This document shows positions 31,959 to 40,078 of a stretch of DNA of 43,875 nucleotides, piece by piece; position 1 is the first letter of the stretch; each line of letters starts with the position of its first letter. A model generated the notes under the pieces. It saw nothing but the letters and a program-made list of their open reading frames with translations. It had not been told where the DNA came from and did no database searches. Both the position numbers and the translations under genes were made by a program. The stretch is taken from assembly GCA_030426465.1 (NCBI GenBank), contig JAUHYK010000032.1, forward strand, positions 1-43,875, read 5' to 3'. The DNA comes from Alphaproteobacteria bacterium. GTDB taxonomy: Bacteria > Pseudomonadota > Alphaproteobacteria > Caulobacterales > Parvularculaceae.

Positions 31959-32153
31959 ATGTATGTGTGTATCTGCAATGCGCTCAAAGACCGTCAGCTT
32001 GCGGCTGCAAGCCATGGCGCACGCAATGTCGCCGAGGTCTTCCGCCGCTGCGGACGCCGTCCGCAATGCGGCAAATGCCTGCCTGACGTCGCGCAATTCA
32101 TCGAAAAGACGCGTGACGAAGATGATGGCGCAATGAAACTCGCCGCTGAGTAA
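31959..32153 (+). CDS. bfd: Bacterioferritin-associated ferredoxin
   Basis: The 64-residue protein has the Bfd [2Fe-2S] spacing: Cys4, Cys6, Cys37 and Cys40 ([11 protein letters not shown] and QCGKC). A further Cys31 is an extra. Bfd reduces iron in bacterioferritin so that it can be released when iron is scarce. The start at 31959 puts the first Cys at position 4 as in the family; upstream frames are not needed. The next gene, bfr, is its partner. A Fur-like box is upstream. Confidence 0.93.
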   Translation: MYVCICNALKDRQLAAASHGARNVAEVFRRCGRRPQCGKCLPDVAQFIEKTRDEDDGAMKLAAE

Positions 32154-32169
32154 AAGTTCCAGCGAAATT

Positions 32170-32183
32170 CAGAAATTTTTCTG
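32170..32183. promoter_or_regulatory. CAGAAA-N2-TTTCTG palindrome between bfd and bfr
   Basis: CAGAAA and TTTCTG are exact inverted repeats around TT. The site is in the 119-base gap between bfd and bfr and has the AGAA...TTCT shape of Irr-type iron-control elements, with a 4-base centre rather than 3. It may drive a second promoter for bfr. The assignment is tentative. Confidence 0.35.
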
Positions 32184-32272
32184 CGCGAGTGATAGTCGCT
32201 TGCAAAGAAAAGCCTTTCGTGCGCGCACACGATCTTTATTTTGTCCCAAGGAATCAAAAGGAGAGGCGCCCT

Positions 32273-32752
32273 ATGAAAGGCGACCAAAAGGTCATCGATT
32301 ATCTCAACAAGGCTCTGCGGCTCGAGCTGACAACGGTCAACCAGTATTTCCTGCATGCGCGCATGTTCAAGAACTGGGGCTTTGAGCGTCTCGCCAAGGT
32401 TGAGTATGAAGAATCCATCGATGAGATGAAACATGCGGACGAGTTGATCGAGCGCATCTTGTTTCTCGACGGCCTCCCGAATGTTCAGGATCTCGACAAG
32501 GTCTATATCGGCGAAACGGTGAAGGAGGCGCTAGAATGCGATCTTCAGGCTGAACAACGCGCCCATCCGTTATACAAGGAAGCGATCGCCTATTTCGAGA
32601 GCGTCAAGGATTATGTCTCACGGGCGCTGCTCGTGCGTATTCTGGAATCCGAGGAAGAGCATATTGATCATCTCGAAACCCAGCTCGACCTCATCACCAA
32701 AGTCGGCGAGCAGAATTATCTGCAATCGCAAATGCATAAAGGCGACGATTAA
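32273..32752 (+). CDS. bfr: Bacterioferritin
   Basis: This 159-residue protein is close to E. coli Bfr throughout. The ferroxidase ligands Glu18, Glu51, His54, Glu94, Glu127 and His130 are all present, and so is Met52, which ligates haem b between subunits. Twenty-four copies form the shell that oxidises and stores iron in the cytosol. AAGGAG precedes ATG 32273. Placed after bfd; its stop codon shares one base with the Kazal lipoprotein start (TAATG). Confidence 0.97.
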   Translation: MKGDQKVIDYLNKALRLELTTVNQYFLHARMFKNWGFERLAKVEYEESIDEMKHADELIERILFLDGLPNVQDLDKVYIGETVKEALECDLQAEQRAHPLYKEAIAYFESVKDYVSRALLVRILESEEEHIDHLETQLDLITKVGEQNYLQSQMHKGDD

Positions 32753-33099
32753 TGCGCGCGCTGGCGGGTATCATCTTTTTCCTGCTGGCCGCCTGCGCCG
32801 CTACGAGCGAATCTGACAGCGGCGGCGCAGAAAACACCGCTCCCGCGCCGGGCGCGACCGGCGGCATGTGCGGTGGAATCGCCGGGTTCCAGTGTGACGC
32901 CGAAGGTGACTATTGCGCCATGGAGCTGGGCGCCTGCAAAAACATCGCTGACGCGGCGGGCATGTGCAAAGCCAAACCGCAAATCTGCACGCGCGAATAC
33001 CGCCCGGTCTGCGGCTGCGATGACAGAACCTATTCGAACGCTTGTTCTGCGGCTGCTGCGGGCGTCAATGTCGCCTATGTCGGCATGTGCATGGATTGA
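32752..33099 (+). CDS. Kazal-type domain lipoprotein
   Basis: The 115-residue sequence has a lipoprotein signal (LLAAC, lipidated Cys15) and, after a Gly/Ser/Pro linker, two cysteine-rich segments. The first has Cys40, 48, 55 and 62; the second, Cys72-113, is a Kazal domain with YRPVCGCDDRTYSNAC. Kazal domains inhibit serine proteases, and bacterial ones with this paired architecture are known only from sequence. It is anchored in the envelope, so its target would be periplasmic or external. It is translationally linked to bfr, which has no obvious functional reason. Its stop is adjacent to that of the opposite-strand acyltransferase. Confidence 0.85.
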   Translation: MRALAGIIFFLLAACAATSESDSGGAENTAPAPGATGGMCGGIAGFQCDAEGDYCAMELGACKNIADAAGMCKAKPQICTREYRPVCGCDDRTYSNACSAAAAGVNVAYVGMCMD

Positions 33100-34059
33100 T
33101 CAATATAATTCTTTCGGCCAGCGGCGATGAAACCATAACCACTGGCCGGGATTTGCGCGGATTTGCGCTTCAAGCGCTTCATTGATTTTGACCGTCAGCG
33201 CTTCCACGTCAGCGGCGGCATCGCCGGTCGGCTCGAACGCTAGCGGATCATGCACCGTCAAGCGGAAATGCGCGCCTTTGAGCCTGACAATACTGACCTG
33301 CACCAGCGGCGCATTATATTTCAGGGAAAGGCGCGCTGGCGCCGGCGCCGTCATGGCGGGAACCCCCAGAAAAGGAACGGATATGCCGCTGTTCAGTTTC
33401 TGATCGACGACCATGGCGAGCGACCGGCCGCCCTTCAGCGCATCCACGAGCATGCGCCCGCCGCGTTTTCCTTTCGGGATTTGGTGATGGGTCATGGAGC
33501 GCGCGCGCACCTTGATAATATATTCATCTGTTAACGGATTATTTGCGGCGCGATAGACAAACGCATATTTCAGGCCGAGCCGTTGAAGGACGGAGGCGCA
33601 TAGCTCCCAATTGGCGAGATGCCCTGAAAAGAAGATTACAGGCTTGCCGCTGTCGCGGATGGCCTCAAGCTTTTCCTTGCCGACGATCTCAAGGCGGGGA
33701 TTGTCCTCAGGCTCCCGCAGCGCTTTAAGATGCGTGAATTCCGCTGCGGTGCGGCCCACATTCTCCCAGACGTCTTTTACGGCGGCGCGAATTTGCGCTT
33801 GTGACCAGTCGGGATAGACAAGGGCGAAATTGCGCTCAGCCTTGCGGGAGACAGGGCGGATGAGCGGCCCTGTATAGCGCATGAATTTCCCCGCGACTAA
33901 GGAAGAAAGACCGAGCCCCAGCAAGCTGAAAAGCCCGTCAAGCGCTGTAACGACGCCAAGCTCCACGCGGTGCAAGAGCGTTACGGGACGATCGCGCCGC
34001 TCCGGAAGTGTGATCTCTTCAATATCGCTCTCTTCAATATTGTTCGCAGCTCGCGCCAT
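33100..34059 (-). CDS. LpxL/HtrB-like lipid A acyltransferase
   Basis: The 319-residue protein has one membrane-associated N-terminal segment (about 37-56) and the acyltransferase motif His147-x4-Glu152 in FFSGHLANWEL, which is the LpxL/LpxM HX4(D/E) signature. Further blocks are FVYRAANNPLTDEYI, GGRSLAMVVDQKLNSGISVPFLG and QWLWFHRRW. It probably adds a secondary acyl chain to Kdo2-lipid IVA; chain length cannot be told. It is the last gene of the lipid A operon, its ATG overlapping the lpxK stop by one base (TAATG). Confidence 0.87.
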   Translation of the reverse strand: MARAANNIEESDIEEITLPERRDRPVTLLHRVELGVVTALDGLFSLLGLGLSSLVAGKFMRYTGPLIRPVSRKAERNFALVYPDWSQAQIRAAVKDVWENVGRTAAEFTHLKALREPEDNPRLEIVGKEKLEAIRDSGKPVIFFSGHLANWELCASVLQRLGLKYAFVYRAANNPLTDEYIIKVRARSMTHHQIPKGKRGGRMLVDALKGGRSLAMVVDQKLNSGISVPFLGVPAMTAPAPARLSLKYNAPLVQVSIVRLKGAHFRLTVHDPLAFEPTGDAAADVEALTVKINEALEAQIRANPGQWLWFHRRWPKELY

Positions 34060-35039
34060 TATCGGCTCGCTTCGCTTTTCGGACTGCCGTTGATAACGGC
34101 CATGAGGCGGCTCTTCAATGCAGACGGGTCGTCGACGCGCATTGTGACAGGCAGGGTGAGTAGATCCGCACGAAAATCAGCGGGCAGTTTCACGGCGTCT
34201 TTTTCCGTACAGATCAGCCGCGCTTTTTCGCGCCTGGCCTCGCGGGCGAGGAAACGCAGCTCCGCCGGCGCATAGCGGTGGTGATCTGGAAAGCTGAGCC
34301 GTTGCACAAGGTCATAGCCTGCGTCTTCGAGTGTTTTGAAGAATTTCTCCGGGCGGCCGATCCCGGCGAAAGCGATGACCCGTTCGGGTGAGGGCGCAAC
34401 CGGCTCCATCCAGGCGCAAAAATCAGCGCTGTCTTTCTCAGGGCCCATGGCGACGGTGATCTGCGCGCGGACTTTGGCTTCGTCGAGCGGTTCGCGAAAG
34501 GGGCCTGCAGGGAAAAGCCCGCGGCCTTGCGTATCTGCAGGCGCGCCGATAAGCAGGATCGACAGATCTTTGCGCAGGCTCGGATTTTGAAAGCCGTCAT
34601 CCATGATAATGACGTCTGCGCCTTCACGGGAGGCGAGACGGGCGCCGGTCGGTCGGTTGCGCGAGACAATTGTCATGGCCTCGCTTGCGAGCAAGAGCGC
34701 CTCGTCGCCCACATCATCCGCATCGTGACGATCAGGGTCCACAAGAACCGGTCCAGCCTCGGCGCCGCCATAGCCGCGCGTCAGGAAGGCGGGGTTCACG
34801 CCTTCTTCTTTCAGCAAACGCGCCGCGAGCAAGGCGAAGGGCGTCTTGCCGGTTCCGCCCAGCGTCGCATTGCCGATGCAGATAACCGGAATATCGGCGC
34901 GCGCCGGGTTGGTGAGGGCGAGGCGCGCTTTGTATCCTGCCTGATAGATAGAGGCCGCGGGAGCGAGGGCTGCGCGGATGGCGCGGCCCGCGAATGTTTC
35001 GCTGCGCCAGAACCACGGGGACGACCCGGATTTGAGCAT
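34059..35039 (-). CDS. lpxK: Tetraacyldisaccharide 4'-kinase
   Basis: The 326-residue protein has an N-terminal membrane-associated region (SIYQAGYKARLALTNPAR) and the P-loop GNATLGGTGKTP (about 57-67), typical of LpxK, then LTRGYGG, DEALLLA and VIIMDDGFQNPSL. It phosphorylates the 4' position of the lipid A disaccharide at the inner membrane. ATG 35039 overlaps the waaA stop by one base. It lies between the Kdo transferase and the LpxL-like acyltransferase, as expected for coordinated Kdo-lipid A assembly. Confidence 0.96.
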   Translation of the reverse strand: MLKSGSSPWFWRSETFAGRAIRAALAPAASIYQAGYKARLALTNPARADIPVICIGNATLGGTGKTPFALLAARLLKEEGVNPAFLTRGYGGAEAGPVLVDPDRHDADDVGDEALLLASEAMTIVSRNRPTGARLASREGADVIIMDDGFQNPSLRKDLSILLIGAPADTQGRGLFPAGPFREPLDEAKVRAQITVAMGPEKDSADFCAWMEPVAPSPERVIAFAGIGRPEKFFKTLEDAGYDLVQRLSFPDHHRYAPAELRFLAREARREKARLICTEKDAVKLPADFRADLLTLPVTMRVDDPSALKSRLMAVINGSPKSEASR

Positions 35040-36340
35040 CAATGCGCAGTCTCGATAGGGAGCGCGGGTTCGATCTTGCCGCAGACGTCACCAAGAATGC
35101 GCTCCGCGCCGGCTTCGGCGGCCTTGCGGGCGGCGTCAGTCATCGCCGCGCGAGTTTTGGCGTCCGAGAAAAGCCGTGTCGCCGCCGATGCAATCTCACG
35201 TTCATTGCGGGTCAGGGCGGCGCCGCCGGTCCGCCGCATTTCGCGATAGGTTTCAACGAAGTTGAACACATGAGGCCCGTGCAGGATCGCAGCGCCAAGG
35301 CGCGCGGGCTCCAGCGGATTGTGGCCGCCTTTATCCACCAGACTGCCGCCGACAAAACTGACATCGCAAAGCCGATAAAAGAGGCCGAGCTCGCCCAGCG
35401 TGTCGGCGATGTAAACATTCGTTTCCGGCGTGATGGTTTCGTTTTTCGAGCGCAGCGCGCAGGATAACCCGTGTTCTGCGCAGAGCGCCGCCACTTCCTC
35501 GCCTCGGCCGGGGTGGCGCGGCGTCACGATGGTGAGGAGGCGCGGAAACACAGCGTTCAGAATTTTCGCCGCCTTCAAAACAGAGTCTTCCTCGCCGGGA
35601 TGCGTGCTCGCCGCGAGCCAGCGGCGGCGGTTTCCGATTTGGGCCTTCAACGCATCAAGCGCCGCCTCATCGCCGGGAAGCGCAGGCGCGGCGTATTTCA
35701 GATTGCCATATGTTTCGATGCTGCGGCCCGAGAGCGCGGAAAGGCGCTCGGCGTTTTGCGGGTCCTGCGCAATGATGAGATCGAAAGACGAGAGTATGAA
35801 CTTGATCGCATTGGGCTGGCGGCGCCAGTCCTCGAAAGATCGCGGCGAGACGCGGCCATTTACAAGCCCCATGAATTTTGCGTGCTGACGCGCGGCCAGA
35901 ATCAAATTCGGCCAGAATTCCGATTCCACAAACAGCGCCGCATCAGGCCGCCAGTGATCGAAAAACGCCTCTACATAATCGGGATGGTCGAGAGGAATGA
36001 ACTGGTGAAACGCATCCTTGGGCAGGCGCTCCTCCATCAGCTTCGCCGACGTCACGGTGCCGGTGGTGACGAGAAAATTATAATCGGGCCGATCAGTTTT
36101 GAGCCGCTCAACCAGAGGAATGACGGAGAGCGATTCGCCGACGCTGGCGCCATGGATCCAGACCAGCGGGCCTTCGGGGCGTGGGCGTCCAGCTTCGCCG
36201 CGGCGCTCGCCAATGCGGTCCGCATCTTCCTTGCCGGCCTTTAGACGCTGTTTCAGCGCAAAGGACGCCACGGGCGCACCGGCGCGGCTCACCGTGCGGT
36301 AGATTTTCAGGCCCAGCGGCTCGCGAAGCGATCTCGTCAT
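35039..36340 (-). CDS. waaA: 3-deoxy-D-manno-octulosonic acid transferase
   Basis: The 433-residue sequence is a GT30-type glycosyltransferase with its N-terminal anchor region, LVWIHGASVGESLS (the catalytic Glu is in GES), FLVTTGTVTSAKL, LFVESEFWPNLI, SFVGGSLVDKGGHNPLEPA and GPHVFNF. It adds Kdo to lipid IVA from CMP-Kdo at the cytosolic face of the inner membrane. It starts at ATG 36340, 9 bases after the stop of the DUF374 gene. Confidence 0.96.
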   Translation of the reverse strand: MTRSLREPLGLKIYRTVSRAGAPVASFALKQRLKAGKEDADRIGERRGEAGRPRPEGPLVWIHGASVGESLSVIPLVERLKTDRPDYNFLVTTGTVTSAKLMEERLPKDAFHQFIPLDHPDYVEAFFDHWRPDAALFVESEFWPNLILAARQHAKFMGLVNGRVSPRSFEDWRRQPNAIKFILSSFDLIIAQDPQNAERLSALSGRSIETYGNLKYAAPALPGDEAALDALKAQIGNRRRWLAASTHPGEEDSVLKAAKILNAVFPRLLTIVTPRHPGRGEEVAALCAEHGLSCALRSKNETITPETNVYIADTLGELGLFYRLCDVSFVGGSLVDKGGHNPLEPARLGAAILHGPHVFNFVETYREMRRTGGAALTRNEREIASAATRLFSDAKTRAAMTDAARKAAEAGAERILGDVCGKIEPALPIETAH

Positions 36341-36349
36341 CCGGCGTGT

Positions 36350-37072
36350 CTAGTCTTCTTCTGTTTGTCTTCGTCTTCTGCTTTGGGCGCGAATATCTGC
36401 GTCACGGGTCACAGCGATCAGCGCGGTCTCGACATCGGCGCGGATATGCTCCAGCGCTTCGCCGCTCGCCTCCGTAGGGACCGTGATGGGCGCGCCCGCC
36501 ACGTAATAGCCTTTCGAGAAGGGCGCGGCCAGCAGGAAGCGGTCCCAGGTGGAAAGCCGGATGCCGCGGCTCACTGAATAGGCGGCGGGGATGATCGGCG
36601 CGCCGCTCATCTGGGCGAGGCGGATGACGCCGGGTTTCAGATTTTCACCGGGCCCGCGCGGCCCGTCCGGGGTGAAGCCGACAATCGCGTTCTGTTCCAG
36701 GGCGGTGACCATCTGGGCGATGGCGGAGGCGCCGCTTTTATTCTTTCCCGGCTTTTTCGGGTTGGCGGCGGAGCCGCGAATGAACTCGACCCCGAAGCGG
36801 GAGACGCCGTTGGCGATGATCTCGCCGTCGCGATGGGCGGAAATCAGCATGAAAACCCGCGAGTCGGTATGCCGCCTGACGGCGGCGGTCATCAGCAGGC
36901 GTCCATGCCAGAAAGCGAGGATGACGCCTTTGCCGTCCTTGAGGGCCTCCTCCACATGGGCTTGGCCCTCGATCGTCCAGCGCGATGTGGCGTAGACGAA
37001 GCCGATATAGGACCCGATCAGGCTCGCGGCCGCCCGCATGACCAAAGGGCTTCTGAGAAGGCGTTTCAGCAT
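36350..37072 (-). CDS. DUF374 lysophospholipid acyltransferase-family protein
   Basis: The 240-residue protein has an N-terminal membrane segment and the DUF374 acyltransferase motifs: GVILAFWHGRLLM (catalytic His56), GEIIANGVSRFGVEFIRGS, and FTPDGPRGPGENLKPGVIRLA. Members are PlsC-like but separate from the LpxL type. Lying first in the lipid A operon suggests a lipid A or phospholipid acylation role; that is inference. ATG 37072 is chosen with GAGGA about 11 bases upstream; a TTG at 37090 is an alternative. Confidence 0.85.
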   Translation of the reverse strand: MLKRLLRSPLVMRAAASLIGSYIGFVYATSRWTIEGQAHVEEALKDGKGVILAFWHGRLLMTAAVRRHTDSRVFMLISAHRDGEIIANGVSRFGVEFIRGSAANPKKPGKNKSGASAIAQMVTALEQNAIVGFTPDGPRGPGENLKPGVIRLAQMSGAPIIPAAYSVSRGIRLSTWDRFLLAAPFSKGYYVAGAPITVPTEASGEALEHIRADVETALIAVTRDADIRAQSRRRRQTEED

Positions 37073-37164
37073 AGCTCCGGGGTTCCTCAATTTCCGCGCC
37101 GGGTCAATAGCTTGCTTCCATTCGCGGCGCTCGCGACAATAGGTGTTCAGGAAAGGAAGCTCCT

Positions 37165-38916
37165 TTGGCCGATCAATCGACTGTTTCGCTCGCCCGGCGT
37201 CTGTGGCGGGATTATCTCCAGCGCTACTGGCCGAGGCTCGCCCTCGCGCTCGCCGGCATGGCGGTCTATTCAGGCGCGAACGCCGCGATTGCTTTTGGAG
37301 TGGAGTGGGTGTTCGCCGGGCTCTCCGGCGCGGGTGATGATCCGGCGCCGTTGGGGCGCGTTGCTTCGTTCGGACCGCTGGCGATTGTCGCGCTCGGGCT
37401 TGTCTATGCCGGTGCGCTTTACGCCATCAGCCGACTGAACGCCGGGGCGGCGCTTTCGGCGCTCCGCGACATTCAAAATGACATGTTCGAGAAAATGACC
37501 GCGCTCGATTTCGCTCAATTGCGCGGCGAGGTCTCCGGCCAGTTCATGGCGCGGTTCACCAATGACATCACCGTTTTAAGGGAAACCCTGAACCGCCTCG
37601 CCAATGGCGTGCGCGACGCGCTGACCTTCGCCGGGCTTTGCATCGCCATGCTGTGGTTCGACGCAATTCTGTTTGCGATCGTGATCGTCATCTATGCGAT
37701 TGTCGGCGTTTTCGTGGCGCGCATCGGCAAGATGCTGCGCGGCGCCTCGCGCAAGGCGCAGGAGCAGGCGGGCGACCTGACCGCGCTGATCGGCGAGAGC
37801 GTTTCCGGCGCCCGCATGGTGAAGACCTATCAGATCGAGCCGCTGGAGCGCGCGCGGGCGAGCGACGCCTTTGACGAACGTATGGGCGTGTTGAAGAAAA
37901 TGGCTTATGCGCGCGCCCTGAACGAGCCGGTGATTTTTATTGCAGGCTCCGCCGCCGTCGCCGTTATCATCGGCGTTGTCGCCTGGCGGATTTCATCCGG
38001 CGCAACGACATTCTCTGAATTCACCGGCTTCATGACGGCGCTTTTGTTGTTGTCGCAACCGGCGCGGGGGCTTGGCACCCTGAACGCCGTGATGCAGGAA
38101 GGCTTCGGCGCTTTTGAGCGGATGCTGTCGCTGATCGACGCCAAGCCAACAATCAAAAACGCCGAGGGCGCATTCGATCTGCCGCCGGGCCCCGGCGCAA
38201 TCCGGTTTGACAATGTTTCATTTGCGTATGGCGATGGGAGCAACGCCGTTGAGGGCGTCACGCTCGACATTCAGGCGGGCCAGATGGTGGCGCTGGTCGG
38301 CGCGTCCGGCGGCGGCAAATCGACCTTGATGAACTTGCTGCCGCGTCTTTACGAACCGGCGTCGGGCCGCATCTTGATAGACGGCGAAGATATCACACAG
38401 GTGACGCTGCGTTCCCTGCGCGCGCGTATGGCGCTCGTCAGCCAGGAAGCGGTGTTGTTCAACATGTCGGCGCTGGAAAACATTGCCTTTGGGCGGCCGG
38501 GGGCGAGCCGCGCGGAAATTATTCAGGCGGCGGAAAATGCGGCGGCGAACGAGTTTCTTGCGCAATTGCCGAACGCTTATGACACCGTGCTGGGAGAGGG
38601 GGGCGCCAATTTGTCTGGCGGTCAACGCCAGCGCGTTGCGCTTGCGCGCGCGTTTTTGAAAGATGCGCCGATCTTGTTGCTTGACGAAGCGACATCAGCG
38701 CTAGACGCCGAATCCGAAGCGAAAGTTCAGGACGCGTTGAAGCGGCTAACTGCGGGCCGTACAACGTTTGTGATTGCGCATCGTTTGTCCACCGTTAAAG
38801 ACGCCGACATGATTGTGGTGATGGACAATGGCCGCATCATTGAAACGGGCACGCATGATGAGCTTGTTGAAAATGGCGGCGCCTATGCGCGTCAGGCTGC
38901 GTTGCAATTAGTTTGA
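37165..38916 (+). CDS. MsbA-like ABC exporter, fused permease and ATPase
   Basis: The 583 residues hold an N-terminal six-helix transmembrane domain (about 1-320) and a C-terminal nucleotide-binding domain: Walker A GASGGGKST (379-387), the Q-loop region, signature LSGGQ (from 483), Walker B ILLLDEATSAL (from 503) and the switch His539. It should flip lipid A-core or a similar lipid to the outer leaflet. A TTG start with AAAGGAAG upstream is used. It is divergent from the lipid A operon over a 92-base gap, and that context supports MsbA function. Confidence 0.88.
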   Translation: MADQSTVSLARRLWRDYLQRYWPRLALALAGMAVYSGANAAIAFGVEWVFAGLSGAGDDPAPLGRVASFGPLAIVALGLVYAGALYAISRLNAGAALSALRDIQNDMFEKMTALDFAQLRGEVSGQFMARFTNDITVLRETLNRLANGVRDALTFAGLCIAMLWFDAILFAIVIVIYAIVGVFVARIGKMLRGASRKAQEQAGDLTALIGESVSGARMVKTYQIEPLERARASDAFDERMGVLKKMAYARALNEPVIFIAGSAAVAVIIGVVAWRISSGATTFSEFTGFMTALLLLSQPARGLGTLNAVMQEGFGAFERMLSLIDAKPTIKNAEGAFDLPPGPGAIRFDNVSFAYGDGSNAVEGVTLDIQAGQMVALVGASGGGKSTLMNLLPRLYEPASGRILIDGEDITQVTLRSLRARMALVSQEAVLFNMSALENIAFGRPGASRAEIIQAAENAAANEFLAQLPNAYDTVLGEGGANLSGGQRQRVALARAFLKDAPILLLDEATSALDAESEAKVQDALKRLTAGRTTFVIAHRLSTVKDADMIVVMDNGRIIETGTHDELVENGGAYARQAALQLV

Positions 38917-39350
38917 CCAGTGTGTTTTCAAATTTCCTAAACAGATTTTCTTACCACTATCGCTTGCGACTATCGCGTGTGCTGCTTCACAATCAAGAAG
39001 TTCGTTCTGGACAGTCGTTCGCGGATGATCCCTGTTTGGCTGTTGAGCAACGCGAAGGGAAAAAGATAGTCGTTGCAATTGGCCGCGAAGCATTAGCCTT
39101 GAACGGGGCGCCAAATACGGAAGTCTTGCATCCATTTGATAGCAAAATTTATGAGCCTGAAAAGGTCGACGCGATTGCGGCGCTAATAAATCATAGTGTG
39201 TATGAGATTTCTTCTAGATTGCCAAAAAAACCTTTTGCCCCAAGTCTGACGCTAATTTCAGAGGAAGAAATTTTTTTCAAGCCCAATACACAAAGAGAAA
39301 TTATGCAGCGCTGTGGTTTTCGGAAAATAACGGTCGCGAGAGACGCGTAG
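38913..39350 (+). CDS. Short MreB-N-terminus-like protein lacking the ATP motif
   Basis: The 145-residue sequence can be aligned by eye with the N-terminal (IA/IB) domain of MreB. It has a first strand followed by DPCLAVEQREGKKIVVAIGREALAL (compare EPSVVAIR... VAAVGHDA in MreB), an IRP-like PF block, helices, and REIMQRCGFRKITVARDA (compare RRAIRESAEGAGAREV). The phosphate-1 motif DLGT is missing (YRLRLSRVLL here), and the chain ends before the second half of actin, so it cannot be an ordinary ATPase. GC content is clearly lower than on either side. The TTG start overlaps the exporter stop by 4 bases; a GTG at 38922 is an alternative. I infer a non-catalytic MreB-related protein, or an eroded gene. 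Confidence 0.55.
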   Translation: MTSVFSNFLNRFSYHYRLRLSRVLLHNQEVRSGQSFADDPCLAVEQREGKKIVVAIGREALALNGAPNTEVLHPFDSKIYEPEKVDAIAALINHSVYEISSRLPKKPFAPSLTLISEEEIFFKPNTQREIMQRCGFRKITVARDA

Positions 39351-39417
39351 GAAACTCAACGAAAGGTCATGCTGCGCTGCAAATGGCCTAACGCAGAAAA
39401 ACTTGATATGCTGCGGC

Positions 39418-40077
39418 ATGGACAAGTCGCAAGAATATAAAAAACGCGGACATGTCAGCCTGGAGGAACTGCTCGCGCCGGAAGTGGCGCACGCCTATCT
39501 CGGCATTATGCAAAAGGCCATGGGTGACACGCCGGAATTGCAAAAACGGTTTTACAAGGACGCGCTCGCTGTTTCGCGGCGCTCGCTGGAGCTTTACAGC
39601 CAGTTTTTTCCGTTTTCGCTGGCCCTCTTATGGGGACTGACCCCGACAATGGAAGATGTTGTCGGCGCCAAGCTGCTGCCGGCTTACGCCTATGGCCGGG
39701 TCTATGCGCGCGGCGCGCAGTTACTCGTTCACAATGATCGCGTTTCAAACGAGCACAGCATGACGCTGACGCTCGGCTATGCTGATGATCGTGTCTGGGA
39801 TTTTTATATCGACAAGAACCGGTTGCCGGACAGTGAAGCAAAAAATCCGACGCAGCCTTGGGTTTTCAATGAAGATGAGTATCGCTGCGTCAAGATGCAG
39901 CCAGGCGATGCGGTTGCATATCAGGGCGTTCACTATCTGCACGCCCGGCCTGCGCCAAATCCGAATGAATGGTCAGCGCATATCTTCCTTGGCTGGGTTA
40001 ATCGGGACGGTCCATATAAAGACTCCGCATTTGACGGGCTGTCCCTGCCGCCGAAGCCGACATTTTATTTCGGCTGA
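39418..40077 (+). CDS. 2OG-Fe(II) oxygenase-like protein (prolyl-4-hydroxylase-like fold)
   Basis: This 219-residue protein has the double-stranded beta-helix signature: RVYARGAQLLVHNDR with His105-x-Asp107 as the iron pair, SNEHSMTLTLGYAD, and AVAYQGVHYLHAR with His172 or His175 as the third ligand. The Arg that usually anchors 2-oxoglutarate about 10 residues later is not clear; Arg177 is the nearest candidate. The likely role is hydroxylation or another iron-dependent oxidation of an unknown substrate. ATG 39418 has a weak ribosome site. Its stop and the opposite phosphatase stop are one base apart. Confidence 0.72.
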   Translation: MDKSQEYKKRGHVSLEELLAPEVAHAYLGIMQKAMGDTPELQKRFYKDALAVSRRSLELYSQFFPFSLALLWGLTPTMEDVVGAKLLPAYAYGRVYARGAQLLVHNDRVSNEHSMTLTLGYADDRVWDFYIDKNRLPDSEAKNPTQPWVFNEDEYRCVKMQPGDAVAYQGVHYLHARPAPNPNEWSAHIFLGWVNRDGPYKDSAFDGLSLPPKPTFYFG

Positions 40078-40078
40078 C

